This document shows, piece after piece, positions 14,029 to 21,405 of a stretch of 21,405 bases of DNA. Within the stretch, counting starts at the first letter, position 1. Every line of letters starts with the position of its first letter. A program made the translations under genes and the position numbers. Below the pieces are notes generated by a model, which worked only from the letters and a program-made list of their open reading frames with translations, had not been told where the DNA came from and did not search any database. This stretch comes from Vibrio sp. 10N.286.49.B1 (GTDB lineage Bacteria; Pseudomonadota; Gammaproteobacteria; Enterobacterales; Vibrionaceae), in the NCBI RefSeq assembly GCF_002873335.1, contig NZ_MCUW01000041.1:1-21405 (forward strand). The letters run 5' to 3'.

Positions 14029-14541
14029 TTAGTTAACCACAATGCTCGGGGGTGCTACGGTATAAGCCATTGGGTTAACCTTCCATTTCCCTTCAGCTTC
14101 CAAACTCACCGCCAGCGCCTGAGCATCTTTACAGACATTCGCTGGTTTACCATCCGCCCAAAAAGAAGGCCCAGAGGTATACCCACACATCACTGAAAAT
14201 GCATTGGTTCCATTTTTTGTTGTGTAGTCCGTCATGATGCTGCCGCCTTGACCATGGGTGATTTTTAAAGACCCTTTATCGGCGACATGAAGCCCATCTG
14301 TTGGATTTGGCTTCACATAGGTCGTATAAGTGCCGCCCTCAGACATGTACTGATTGTCATACATGGTGTACCCCTCTTTTTCGGAAGGCATTGTCAGCTC
14401 GTAGTTTGGGTCTATAGCGGCAAGGCGTTCTTGGTTATTGGTTGCACCAGGTCGGTAGTCATGAGCATTTGATTGTCCAACGGCAAACGCTGAACCAGAA
14501 ACGATGGTGAGAATAACTACTGTGATAATGGATTTTTTCAT
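14029..14541 (-). CDS. Exported protein of unknown function, 170 residues
   Basis: The start at 14541 is chosen because TTGGAG stands seven to eight bases before the ATG and a clean signal peptide begins there (Met-Lys-Lys, hydrophobic core, cleavage after Ser-Ala-Phe-Ala20). A longer in-frame start would add eight residues with no benefit. The mature part is rich in Gly, Thr and Tyr and holds two cysteines (in Val-Met-Cys-Gly-Tyr and Asn-Val-Cys-Lys-Asp), possibly a disulfide. No known family or catalytic motif is recognised. It lies between the metallo-hydrolase (128 bp) and the histidine-rich protein (103 bp), all on one strand, so it probably shares their process. Confidence 0.72.
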   Translation of the reverse strand: MKKSIITVVILTIVSGSAFAVGQSNAHDYRPGATNNQERLAAIDPNYELTMPSEKEGYTMYDNQYMSEGGTYTTYVKPNPTDGLHVADKGSLKITHGQGGSIMTDYTTKNGTNAFSVMCGYTSGPSFWADGKPANVCKDAQALAVSLEAEGKWKVNPMAYTVAPPSIVVN

Positions 14542-14630
14542 GTTGTACTCCAAATATTGAGTCACTTACATCAAGTGATGAAAACAAAGACCGACTAACG
14601 TATTAATGGAATGTGTTTTCCTTAAGCTGA

Positions 14631-14654
14631 AGGGGGCGCCAAACGCTCCCCTTT
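14631..14654. terminator. GC-rich hairpin after the metallo-hydrolase gene
   Basis: AAGGGGGCG pairs with CGCTCCCCTT (one bulge) around CCAAA. On the minus strand, in the direction of the gene, no T run follows, so it may be a partial terminator or an RNA-stabilising hairpin inside the operon. On the plus strand TTTTCATT follows. Confidence 0.45.
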
Positions 14655-14669
14655 TCATTCTATGCCGCC

Positions 14670-16295
14670 CTATTCTTTATCGGTTCCTGAGCCTTCTCCG
14701 GGTTCCGTTGGACGAGTCACTGACTTGCGCTCTAAGTTATGATGCTCGCGCACTCTATCCACGTATTCTTGTTTCGTGTTCATGCCTTTTCTCATTGCAT
14801 CCGGTACTTGCTCTGCAGGTATCACAATGTCACTGTCAACTGGCCACTCCGTCATTAGTTCTGGCATGTAGCCCTCAGGGTAATAAAGCTTCGGATCAAG
14901 CTCTAGGTCACGGATCTCCTGCTCTTGAATATCCTCACGGCTATTTTTAGGCATCGGTATACGGAATTCAGAGCCATCAGCTAAATCAAATTGTGGGGCT
15001 CTCGCGTTAGGGAAATCCGGTAAGATCCCTTCACGTACCCAAGCATTATCCTTGGTCATGTTCACTACGATGCCATCAGGCGCTCCAAAGTGATAAGGTC
15101 CTTTCCAATGATGGCGAACCTCTGCAACCGTTTCTTCATTCAAATAAGGGTCAAATGTCATGTGAGTGGTCATGAACAATCGAGGCTGGACCTCATTGGC
15201 AACATATCCTGCGGCATACGCTGGTGTATGATGAGTATCGACGGTATAACGCGCTAGGAATGGCGGGACTCCTTGGATGATCGAAGAGACGCCAAAGGTT
15301 TCCGTTTGAAGCTCGGTAATAAACAAGTCTGCACCCTTAGCGTATTTAAGATCTAGCTCTGTTGGGCGACCATCACCAGTCCACACGAATGACAGCACTC
15401 GACCATCATCCTGGGTCCAATTTAGACGATAACCTGAAGCACCATCTTTGGCATGGCTGCGACGCCAATGGATGACTTGCACATTGTCTTGATCGTAAAT
15501 GACGCCACCGTCATCACGGAAATCAAACTCATGAACAACAATATCGTTTCCTGCTGGGAAGACATCAAATGCATCGGTATGCCAGTTCAACATTTGTTGC
15601 ATACCTTCAATCATATGGCGAGTGCCATATTCCGGGGTTGCACCACTTGGACCATAAATATTCAGCGGTTTTTCCCAACGTCCGTTCCACCCACCGAACT
15701 GATACAAGTACGGCAGGGATCCATAGTGATCAACATGCAAATGAGTAATAAATATATGGTCTAATTCATTAAGCGCTACCCCTGCCGCGACATAGTTTGC
15801 AATTGAAGCTTCACCCAAATCAAAGACAAAATTTGACCCATTACCTAATTCTACATAGATGGACGTGTTCGCTTGCCCAGGACGAATCATTGGAGAAGTT
15901 CCCATAAACGTCACTCGCATTTCATCTGGCTGAACCTCTTCAGTACGAGGGAACCAGTTAGCACCTGACACCATATGATCACCATAAGGAGCGATGCCCT
16001 CAAATATTAAGCCTTCCTTCCAGCCTGAGTCGGTTTTAGTTCGATATTCACCATTATTAACCCCACCCATGAGCACTGAAAGTACATCTTCTTCAGAGGA
16101 GTACAGCTTGCCTTTGGGTTGACCTTCTAGATATTCATCTAGCGTATCCCCTTCGTGATATTCAAATTTTTGAAGGTTTTCAATATCTGATTGAGTTTTC
16201 TTGGTGTTGTATTCCATCATAGGGTCAGCAGCAAATGCCGTCGTCGTGATGAGCATCGCCGTTGATGCTAAGGATAGTTTTGCAAAGGTTCTCAT
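14670..16295 (-). CDS. Periplasmic metallo-beta-lactamase-fold hydrolase, GntH-like
   Basis: The 541-residue protein has a signal peptide (cleavage after Ala-Phe-Ala22), an N-terminal extension of about 100 residues and an MBL-fold domain from about 125. The zinc ligands are present: Thr-His185-Leu-His187-Val-Asp189-His190, His281 (Ser-His-Ala-Lys-Asp), Asp308 (Thr-Gly-Asp-Gly-Arg) and His378 (Thr-Thr-His-Met). The layout resembles RNase Z/arylsulfatase-type MBL enzymes. It also resembles proteins annotated as GntH from the guanitoxin cluster, a naming I recall rather than have checked. No other guanitoxin gene is seen, so that name says nothing about product. The substrate is unknown. AGGTGGC precedes the ATG. 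It probably leads an operon with the 170-residue and His-rich proteins, and the LysR gene lies just upstream. Confidence 0.8.
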   Translation of the reverse strand: MRTFAKLSLASTAMLITTTAFAADPMMEYNTKKTQSDIENLQKFEYHEGDTLDEYLEGQPKGKLYSSEEDVLSVLMGGVNNGEYRTKTDSGWKEGLIFEGIAPYGDHMVSGANWFPRTEEVQPDEMRVTFMGTSPMIRPGQANTSIYVELGNGSNFVFDLGEASIANYVAAGVALNELDHIFITHLHVDHYGSLPYLYQFGGWNGRWEKPLNIYGPSGATPEYGTRHMIEGMQQMLNWHTDAFDVFPAGNDIVVHEFDFRDDGGVIYDQDNVQVIHWRRSHAKDGASGYRLNWTQDDGRVLSFVWTGDGRPTELDLKYAKGADLFITELQTETFGVSSIIQGVPPFLARYTVDTHHTPAYAAGYVANEVQPRLFMTTHMTFDPYLNEETVAEVRHHWKGPYHFGAPDGIVVNMTKDNAWVREGILPDFPNARAPQFDLADGSEFRIPMPKNSREDIQEQEIRDLELDPKLYYPEGYMPELMTEWPVDSDIVIPAEQVPDAMRKGMNTKQEYVDRVREHHNLERKSVTRPTEPGEGSGTDKE

Positions 16296-16705
16296 CGTGC
16301 CACCTATCGGTTGAGTATGTGTATGAATGAAGTTCCTTCCTCACTCCGATGCAAAGAGTTTACTCATAAACAAAAAACAGATAAATATAGCTAACAGGCG
16401 TCAATATATAAATGAGATTTATATATAAATACCTATCATCGTGATTTAAAAATAATGGCGAGCAGCTAAAACGCTCTCTGTATTGGCAGAAAATAGAAAG
16501 GGATAAATCATAATGCGATAGAAGGAAGGGTCGCTAAGTGACTAAATATTAAGAGCACTTAGCCTATTATTGGTCAAGGTTTTGACCTCATTAGAGTCTC
16601 TAGGAATCATGCGTTAGACAATGTGCGTACGACGCCTACTTAGTAGTTAGACGCTGCCAAAATAGTTCATCATCGACATCGAGCCACCGTTCATCTTGAT
16701 GATCT
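16296..16705. other. Intergenic region with inverted repeats between LysR and metallo-hydrolase genes
   Basis: No gene is seen. Inverted repeats occur at 16404-16426, at 16534-16540 with 16556-16562 (CTAAGTG / CACTTAG) and at 16572-16577 with 16582-16587 (GGTCAA / TTGACC). The last two lie after the LysR stop and may be weak transcript ends. The first is nearer the hydrolase start. Confidence 0.5.
16404..16426. promoter_or_regulatory. Perfect 9-bp inverted repeat, candidate LysR-type site
   Basis: ATATATAAA and TTTATATAT flank TGAGA, about 110 bp before the hydrolase start. The inner part fits the T-N11-A form of LysR-family sites. With a LysR gene next door it is the best operator candidate here, but AT-rich palindromes also arise by chance. 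Confidence 0.4.
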
Positions 16706-17545
16706 TTATGTGCGGCTAGCGAAAGCGTTGATCAAATCCTCTCTGATTTTACGGTGATGGTTATCATTAACGTACCGCTTATGGTAGAGCATTCGAAACT
16801 TGAACTTGCTCAAGCTAAGGGGAATGGGATGAATCCTTAAGCCTAATTTAGGAGCCCATTGTTCTGCAAATGAGCGGGTTGAAGAGGCGATATAATCGGT
16901 TGTACTCGCCAGTATCAACATACTAGAAATCGAACTGGTTTCAATTTTTACGTTACGGGGTTTTTGCTCACCTTGCGACAAAAATTCTACCGTATTCATA
17001 TCTCCGCGCTTAAGCTTTAACGCGATATGTTGTTCCTGATAGTACGCTTCTTGAGTCAGAGTCTCGCCGATACGAGGGTGATCAATTCGGGTAAGGCAGA
17101 CCGCTTCTTCTTCAAACAATGCTTCTTCTAATAACGAATGTTTCTTGCTAGACACAACATCAATTACAATATCGATCTTTTGCGTGACGAGTGCATCAAA
17201 CAATTCACTTTCATCAAGCGGAGCTTCGCTCAGCTTGATGCCATCAACACCGGTAATGAAATGAATCAAACTCTCGGTACAATACACTTTGAGATCGTAA
17301 GTATGCTTGTCTACATTATCGATAATACTTAATGGGTCTTCTATTCTGGTCGCCAGTTGCACCGCCGTACTAGTGGGAACAATGCCCCTGCCTTCCCGAA
17401 CAAAAAGTGCCTTCCCTATCACAGCTTCTAAGCGCCTGATGGCAGCACTAACGGCTGGCTGAGTTAACTCTAATTGGTCGGCAGCAAGCGTAATTGATCG
17501 CTGCTTATATACGGCGAAAAATGTCGTTAGTAGATTAAGATCCAA
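16706..17545 (-). CDS. LysR-family transcriptional regulator
   Basis: The 279-residue protein has the LysR winged helix-turn-helix at residues 1-60 (Asp-Leu-Asn-Leu-Leu at the start, then Gln-Pro-Ala-Val-Ser-Ala-Ala-Ile-Arg-Arg-Leu-Glu). An effector-binding domain follows that is somewhat shorter than usual. The start codon is TTG, supported by AAGGGG eight bases upstream and by the canonical first residues. The effector is unknown. The nearest likely target is the downstream metallo-hydrolase gene, 410 bp away, with an inverted repeat in between. The upstream threonine-aldolase-like gene, 93 bp away on the same strand, may be cotranscribed. An imperfect GGCTC/GAGCC repeat in that gap could be an autoregulatory site or a terminator. 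Confidence 0.88.
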   Translation of the reverse strand: MDLNLLTTFFAVYKQRSITLAADQLELTQPAVSAAIRRLEAVIGKALFVREGRGIVPTSTAVQLATRIEDPLSIIDNVDKHTYDLKVYCTESLIHFITGVDGIKLSEAPLDESELFDALVTQKIDIVIDVVSSKKHSLLEEALFEEEAVCLTRIDHPRIGETLTQEAYYQEQHIALKLKRGDMNTVEFLSQGEQKPRNVKIETSSISSMLILASTTDYIASSTRSFAEQWAPKLGLRIHPIPLSLSKFKFRMLYHKRYVNDNHHRKIREDLINAFASRT

Positions 17546-17638
17546 AATATTTTCCCCTTAACTCAATCTAATTGCTAGGCTCAGTACTTATTTATTATCT
17601 CAGAGCCCAACCTGAATTGGACACAAAACGGCAATGAT

Positions 17639-18703
17639 TTAAACGCAACCTTTACTCAGTAACGTTAAATACTGCCGCAGATCCTCATCCGACATGCTCA
17701 GTAATCGGTCACCAACATACCACTCAATATAACTTTGTTGTGGCAATTGCCCTCGCTGTGGATTACCCATCCATACACTCTTTTCTTTGGCTAGTGTGTC
17801 ACGGAGTTCCACCGCCCGATCATAACCAACCGGAAGATGGATATGTAACATATTGGCTTGTGGTTTCTCTGGATTTGGCGTCAACAGCGGAAATTCTTTC
17901 AGTATCTGATAAACCTGTTTCGTTCTTTCAAACAGAGCTGGCATAAGCTTGAGTCGTTGGTCAAACTGCATGGCCGCGGCAACAATATAAGGCGTACGAT
18001 GGTAAACGCTGCCACCTTGCCTATGCATCCATACGCTCGCTTTATCGATAAATGCCTTATCTCCCACCAACATTGCTCCACCTAGACCACCGATACCTTT
18101 GTAAAGAGAAACGTAGGCGGAGTTAAAACCATGTGCGATTTCATCATAGGCTTTGCCAAAGAATGCAGAAGTCTCCCAAAGGCGAGCGCCATCCATATGC
18201 AAATGAATATTAGACTGATTACAATGGTGTTTGATTGCTTCTAGCGCTTCAAAGCTCGGAAGTTGTCCTCCAATCTCTCGCATTGGCAGTTCATAAAGTA
18301 CAGCGCCAATTTCGTCGGGAATCTGGGCAATGGAATCCACTGTCCATGGTTGAAAAGGCTTACCGACGGTCAATACATTAAAGCGATTTTGTAACTGATA
18401 ACCCTGATTCTCATGAATATAGATATGACTTGATGGGTGCATTGCAACGTTATGGCAGCGTCGTTCTTCACAAGCTATTTGCAAGGCGGTCGGTTGTGTC
18501 ATGGTGCCGGTGATCACGAAAAGCCCCGACTCAAACCCAAGCAATGACGCAACCTTTTGCTCAAATGATTGGATGAGTTCTCCCTCACCGTATCTATCGT
18601 GAGCGACATGATTGTCTTTACACCATGCAGCCATACCAGCAAACATATCGGCTGGGCTTTGTTCATGGTTACCGGGTAGTACTACGCGACACTGATCCTG
18701 CAT
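17639..18703 (-). CDS. Threonine-aldolase-like PLP enzyme (beta-eliminating lyase family)
   Basis: The 354-residue protein is a fold-type I PLP enzyme of the low-specificity threonine aldolase group. The cofactor lysine is Lys202 in Ser-Leu-Tyr-Lys-Gly-Ile-Gly-Gly, and Asp171 in His-Met-Asp-Gly-Ala-Arg should contact the pyridine nitrogen. The Asp-Arg-Tyr-Gly-Glu-Gly segment near 36-41 corresponds to the conserved active-site loop. Known members cleave threonine or allo-threonine to glycine and acetaldehyde, but related proteins act on other beta-hydroxy amino acids, so the substrate is not certain. It is cytoplasmic and complete. AAGGAAC precedes the ATG well. It is followed by the LysR gene and is divergent from the nucleotidase-like gene. 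Confidence 0.82.
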   Translation of the reverse strand: MQDQCRVVLPGNHEQSPADMFAGMAAWCKDNHVAHDRYGEGELIQSFEQKVASLLGFESGLFVITGTMTQPTALQIACEERRCHNVAMHPSSHIYIHENQGYQLQNRFNVLTVGKPFQPWTVDSIAQIPDEIGAVLYELPMREIGGQLPSFEALEAIKHHCNQSNIHLHMDGARLWETSAFFGKAYDEIAHGFNSAYVSLYKGIGGLGGAMLVGDKAFIDKASVWMHRQGGSVYHRTPYIVAAAMQFDQRLKLMPALFERTKQVYQILKEFPLLTPNPEKPQANMLHIHLPVGYDRAVELRDTLAKEKSVWMGNPQRGQLPQQSYIEWYVGDRLLSMSDEDLRQYLTLLSKGCV

Positions 18704-19159
18704 GTGTTGTTCCTTTAAAACGCTAGCAATAACTCAACAATCTCATCTAGTGACCAATGAGTAAAGCAGTGTCTTCGTTTATCATAATGCTTCATAACCC
18801 CCTTAAATACGCTTTCACTCACTCGTATTTAATCCGGCTTTATTTATTCGAATAACTTAATTTATTACGAAGAGGATATATACATTATCGAAACATAAAC
18901 TTATAAACAGCACATCTATATTAATACGAACCAGCACATATCAAATAAATAAAATAAAAAACAGGCCGATATATCAGTAAAATAAATCAAAAAAAAGAAA
19001 ATAAATAATGTAATTGATTACATCACCATCCTATATAAGTTCAATAAACCCTTCACTGACAATAAGTAATCTCCCCCAACAAAAGTGTAATAAAAACTTC
19101 ACGCAAGACATCTACATTGACGCGGATTCGAGTGATTCAATAATTTAGGTGAAAGGAAA
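18704..19159. other. AT-rich divergent promoter region
   Basis: It separates the minus-strand PLP enzyme from the plus-strand nucleotidase and must hold both promoters. No gene is seen. TGTAAT-TG-ATTACA (19009-19022) is a 6-bp inverted repeat that could bind a regulator; with TGTAA-N4-TTACA it does not fit a CRP site. TATATA lies 12 bp after it. AAAGGAAA before position 19160 is the ribosome site of the nucleotidase gene. Confidence 0.45.
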
Positions 19160-21313
19160 ATGAAAATAGCATTAGGGTATAAAGCCCTGTTAGCACTCTC
19201 TGTAGCAACAGCCATGACGGGTTGCGGTAGCGAAGATAACCAAGATATAGTCAGAGATCGAAATGCAACCATCGACTTACGTCTTATGGAAACAACAGAT
19301 CTGCATGGCACAATGATGCCTTTTAATTACTTCGATAATAAGACCGATAGTAACCTAAGTTTAGCTCGTGCCGCCGTTATTATTCGTGATGCTCGTGATG
19401 AAGTAGATAATAGTATGCTCTTTGATAATGGTGACCTTATTCAAGGTAGCCCAATGGCAGATTACGTTGCTAACCTCGGTTTAGATTATTTTGAGAAACA
19501 TGGTCGCCATCCCGTTTATAAGGCAATGAACCTTCTAGATTACGACGCAGCTAATATTGGTAATCATGAATTTAACTACGGCATAGCGTTTATGGAACAG
19601 TCTATTGAAGGTGCGGAGTTTCCTTACGTCGTTTCAAATGTTTGGAAATATGATGAATCCGTTGCTGGCACGTACGGTACATTCGAGAACACTTGTTCGC
19701 CACGTATTGAACACAAGGATTTTTATGATTTTGCGGAATCAGCATTTAACACAGTTGCCCCATACGAAATCCTTGATAGAACATTCAAAGCAAGAAACGG
19801 TGAATCCTACACGGTAAAAGTTGGCGTTATCGGCTTTACCCCTCCTGGCATCATGGGATGGGACAAATCACATTTAGAGTGTGAAGTCTTGGTGTCAGAT
19901 ATAAAAACCACCGCTGAATATTATGTGCCTAGAATGCTAGAAGATGGGGCTGACATCATTGTTGCGGTTCCACATAGTGGCCTATCAAACAGTGACAATG
20001 CCACTCCATTCCAAGACAACGCAACTTGGGAGCTTGCACAAATTGATGGTATTGACGCCATTATGTTTGGCCATGATCACAATAACTTCCCAACCGATGC
20101 CGGTACTTATGATGGGATGGAAGGTGTTAATGGACCTAAGGGAACTATCTTTGGTAAACCTGCTGTGATGCCAGGTTCATTAGGCGATAAAGTCGGTGTT
20201 ATTGATCTTGTCATTCAAACCAGTAACAGCGGCGACTCATGGGTTGTTAATTATCCTGAAAGTTCAGCTCAGCTAAGAGGCTTACCTGAAAACCCAGACT
20301 TGGTTGCTGACGATATTGTTTCAGTAGTCAAAGCCGATCATGATAATACTGTCAGTTATATGGAAGAGCCAATTGTTGCTATCGAGCAATCAATCAATAG
20401 CTTCTTCTCTGCTGTTGAACCTGATCTTTCGATTCAAATCGTAAATGAAGCTCAATTTAATTGGGGTGTCAAACAAGTTGCCGAAGGCAATCTAGCCATG
20501 GAAGAAGAAGCAATTCTGATTTCAGTTTCTGCACCATTTAAAGGAGGCCGTGACGGTAATCACAACTACACAAATATTGATGGTGACGTACTCACTAACG
20601 CCAGTGTTGCCGACCTATACAACTTTGACAACAACACACCTGCGGTTCTTAAGCTCACGGCAGCGGATGTCAAAAAGTGGTTAGAAGCCATTGCGTCTCA
20701 GCAATACCGAACTGTCGCCATTGATAATGATGATCTTCTATTTAACGAATTTGATAGTTACAACTTTGATGCATTTTATGGCGGTTGGAATGCTGCCGGA
20801 GAAAGCATTGAAATGAGTTACACTATCGATGTTGGTGTAGAGCCAGGATACAAAGTAGATGATACTGGTGGCCTAATATATGACGACAATAATCAAGCAA
20901 TTCCAAACGACGGTGTCAATCGAATCTCCAATTTAACTTACGACGGTACCGACGTAGACGATGAGCAAATATTTTATGTCGTAACAAATAACTACCGCGC
21001 TACAAATACAAACATACCTGGCGTAGGTAACGCAACACTAGTTCTTGAAGATGCAGCATACTCAAATCGAGAACTCGTCAGCCAATATCTGCAAGAGCTT
21101 GCTGAAGCGCTTGGCGGTGATGTTCCGTTAGTTCGCTTTGAGAACATGAATAACTATGAACTAGCAGGGCCTACAGGCATCAAAGTTCAATTCTTATCCG
21201 GTCCTGCAGGGCAAGAGTACTCAAACACATTAGACAATGTTACTTGGACGGAAGATACGGGTAGCATGGGTGATAAACATGGCTATTCTGTCTATCTCTA
21301 CTCCTTTGACTAA
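19160..21313 (+). CDS. Lipoprotein 5'-nucleotidase / 2',3'-cyclic phosphodiesterase family
   Basis: The 717-residue protein has a lipoprotein signal (Met-Thr-Gly-Cys22) and a calcineurin-like metallophosphatase domain with the two-metal motifs in order: Thr-Asp-Leu-His-Gly (46-50), Asn-Gly-Asp (90-92), Gly-Asn-His-Glu (134-137), a Pro-His-Ser-Gly motif and Gly-His-Asp-His. The C-terminal part is the 5'-nucleotidase substrate domain, with long Asp/Asn-rich loops. UshA and CpdB relatives release nucleosides and phosphate from nucleotides outside the cytoplasm. Here the protein would be membrane-anchored, which is less usual. Which substrate it prefers cannot be read. Length is somewhat above CpdB. 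The frame stays open for 29 codons after the stop (see next entry). A good ribosome site (GGTGAAAGG) precedes the ATG. Confidence 0.85.
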   Translation: MKIALGYKALLALSVATAMTGCGSEDNQDIVRDRNATIDLRLMETTDLHGTMMPFNYFDNKTDSNLSLARAAVIIRDARDEVDNSMLFDNGDLIQGSPMADYVANLGLDYFEKHGRHPVYKAMNLLDYDAANIGNHEFNYGIAFMEQSIEGAEFPYVVSNVWKYDESVAGTYGTFENTCSPRIEHKDFYDFAESAFNTVAPYEILDRTFKARNGESYTVKVGVIGFTPPGIMGWDKSHLECEVLVSDIKTTAEYYVPRMLEDGADIIVAVPHSGLSNSDNATPFQDNATWELAQIDGIDAIMFGHDHNNFPTDAGTYDGMEGVNGPKGTIFGKPAVMPGSLGDKVGVIDLVIQTSNSGDSWVVNYPESSAQLRGLPENPDLVADDIVSVVKADHDNTVSYMEEPIVAIEQSINSFFSAVEPDLSIQIVNEAQFNWGVKQVAEGNLAMEEEAILISVSAPFKGGRDGNHNYTNIDGDVLTNASVADLYNFDNNTPAVLKLTAADVKKWLEAIASQQYRTVAIDNDDLLFNEFDSYNFDAFYGGWNAAGESIEMSYTIDVGVEPGYKVDDTGGLIYDDNNQAIPNDGVNRISNLTYDGTDVDDEQIFYVVTNNYRATNTNIPGVGNATLVLEDAAYSNRELVSQYLQELAEALGGDVPLVRFENMNNYELAGPTGIKVQFLSGPAGQEYSNTLDNVTWTEDTGSMGDKHGYSVYLYSFD

Positions 21314-21403
21314 CGCCTTCATCACTTACTGAATGTAGGCAACAAGCCGATAACCATTAACGGTAATAAAGTACCTGCTTATGCAGTAATGCCGTTCACT
21401 TAA
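21314..21403 (+). other. In-frame open tail after the nucleotidase stop
   Basis: After the TAA at 21311-21313 the same frame runs 29 codons to a second TAA (21401-21403). The last twenty residues look protein-like (Asn-Lys-Pro-Ile-Thr-Ile-Asn-Gly, Val-Pro-Ala-Tyr-Ala-Val-Met-Pro-Phe-Thr). This may be chance, a relic of a longer C-terminus or stop-codon readthrough. A small CTGC/GCAG hairpin also lies here. Confidence 0.25.
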
Positions 21404-21405
21404 GA

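Overview
The window looks like a gammaproteobacterial chromosome segment, most likely Vibrionaceae. The basis is a 3' tmRNA tail identical to the gammaproteobacterial ssrA end, a PsiE-family protein, a PL6 alginate lyase, AT-rich intergenic DNA and general gene style. The species cannot be named from the sequence alone.

Layout. Positions 1-933 are AT-rich, apparently non-coding DNA rich in short direct and inverted repeats. Positions 934-6434 look like the distal part of a defence-type island. It holds a stand-alone MbcA/ParS-type (DUF2384) antitoxin domain, a primase-helicase of the kind found in TOTE conflict systems (both minus strand), a divergent CoiA-like zinc-finger protein, and a hipB-hipA pair very close to that of E. 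coli. The hipBA pair is preceded by four operators of the TATCC-N8-GGATA type at exact 28-bp spacing. The island ends at a copy of the ssrA 3' end (6647-6683) followed by a strong terminator. A second, very small island (about 6670-8768) carries only a different hipB-hipA pair on the minus strand. Its promoter lies under four ACAAC-N6-GTTGT operators at exact 30-bp spacing. It ends at a diverged second ssrA tail (8747-8782), again followed by a terminator. No integrase is present in the window; the intact ssrA and any integrase would lie left of position 1.

Beyond the second att-like site there is a psiE 3'-end remnant (9054-9152), a large lipoprotein alginate lyase (9189-11885), an intergenic stretch with a candidate small RNA, and an intact psiE (12751-13176). 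This suggests that the lyase segment was added inside or next to psiE. Then come a probable minus-strand operon for periplasmic proteins (a metallo-beta-lactamase-fold hydrolase, a 170-residue exported protein and a histidine-rich exported protein), a LysR regulator, a threonine-aldolase-like PLP enzyme, and on the plus strand a lipoprotein of the 5'-nucleotidase / cyclic-nucleotide phosphodiesterase family.

How the parts work together. The left 8.8 kb reads as an ssrA integration hotspot that has collected conflict and persistence genes: two separately regulated HipBA modules, a primase-helicase with nuclease-like and antitoxin-like neighbours. The right part is metabolic, covering scavenging of alginate, nucleotides and phosphate, with a zinc-enzyme operon. 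The strongest leads are the primase-helicase / CoiA-like / DUF2384 cluster, the paired phased operator arrays, and the tandem ssrA tails each carrying a replacement terminator.
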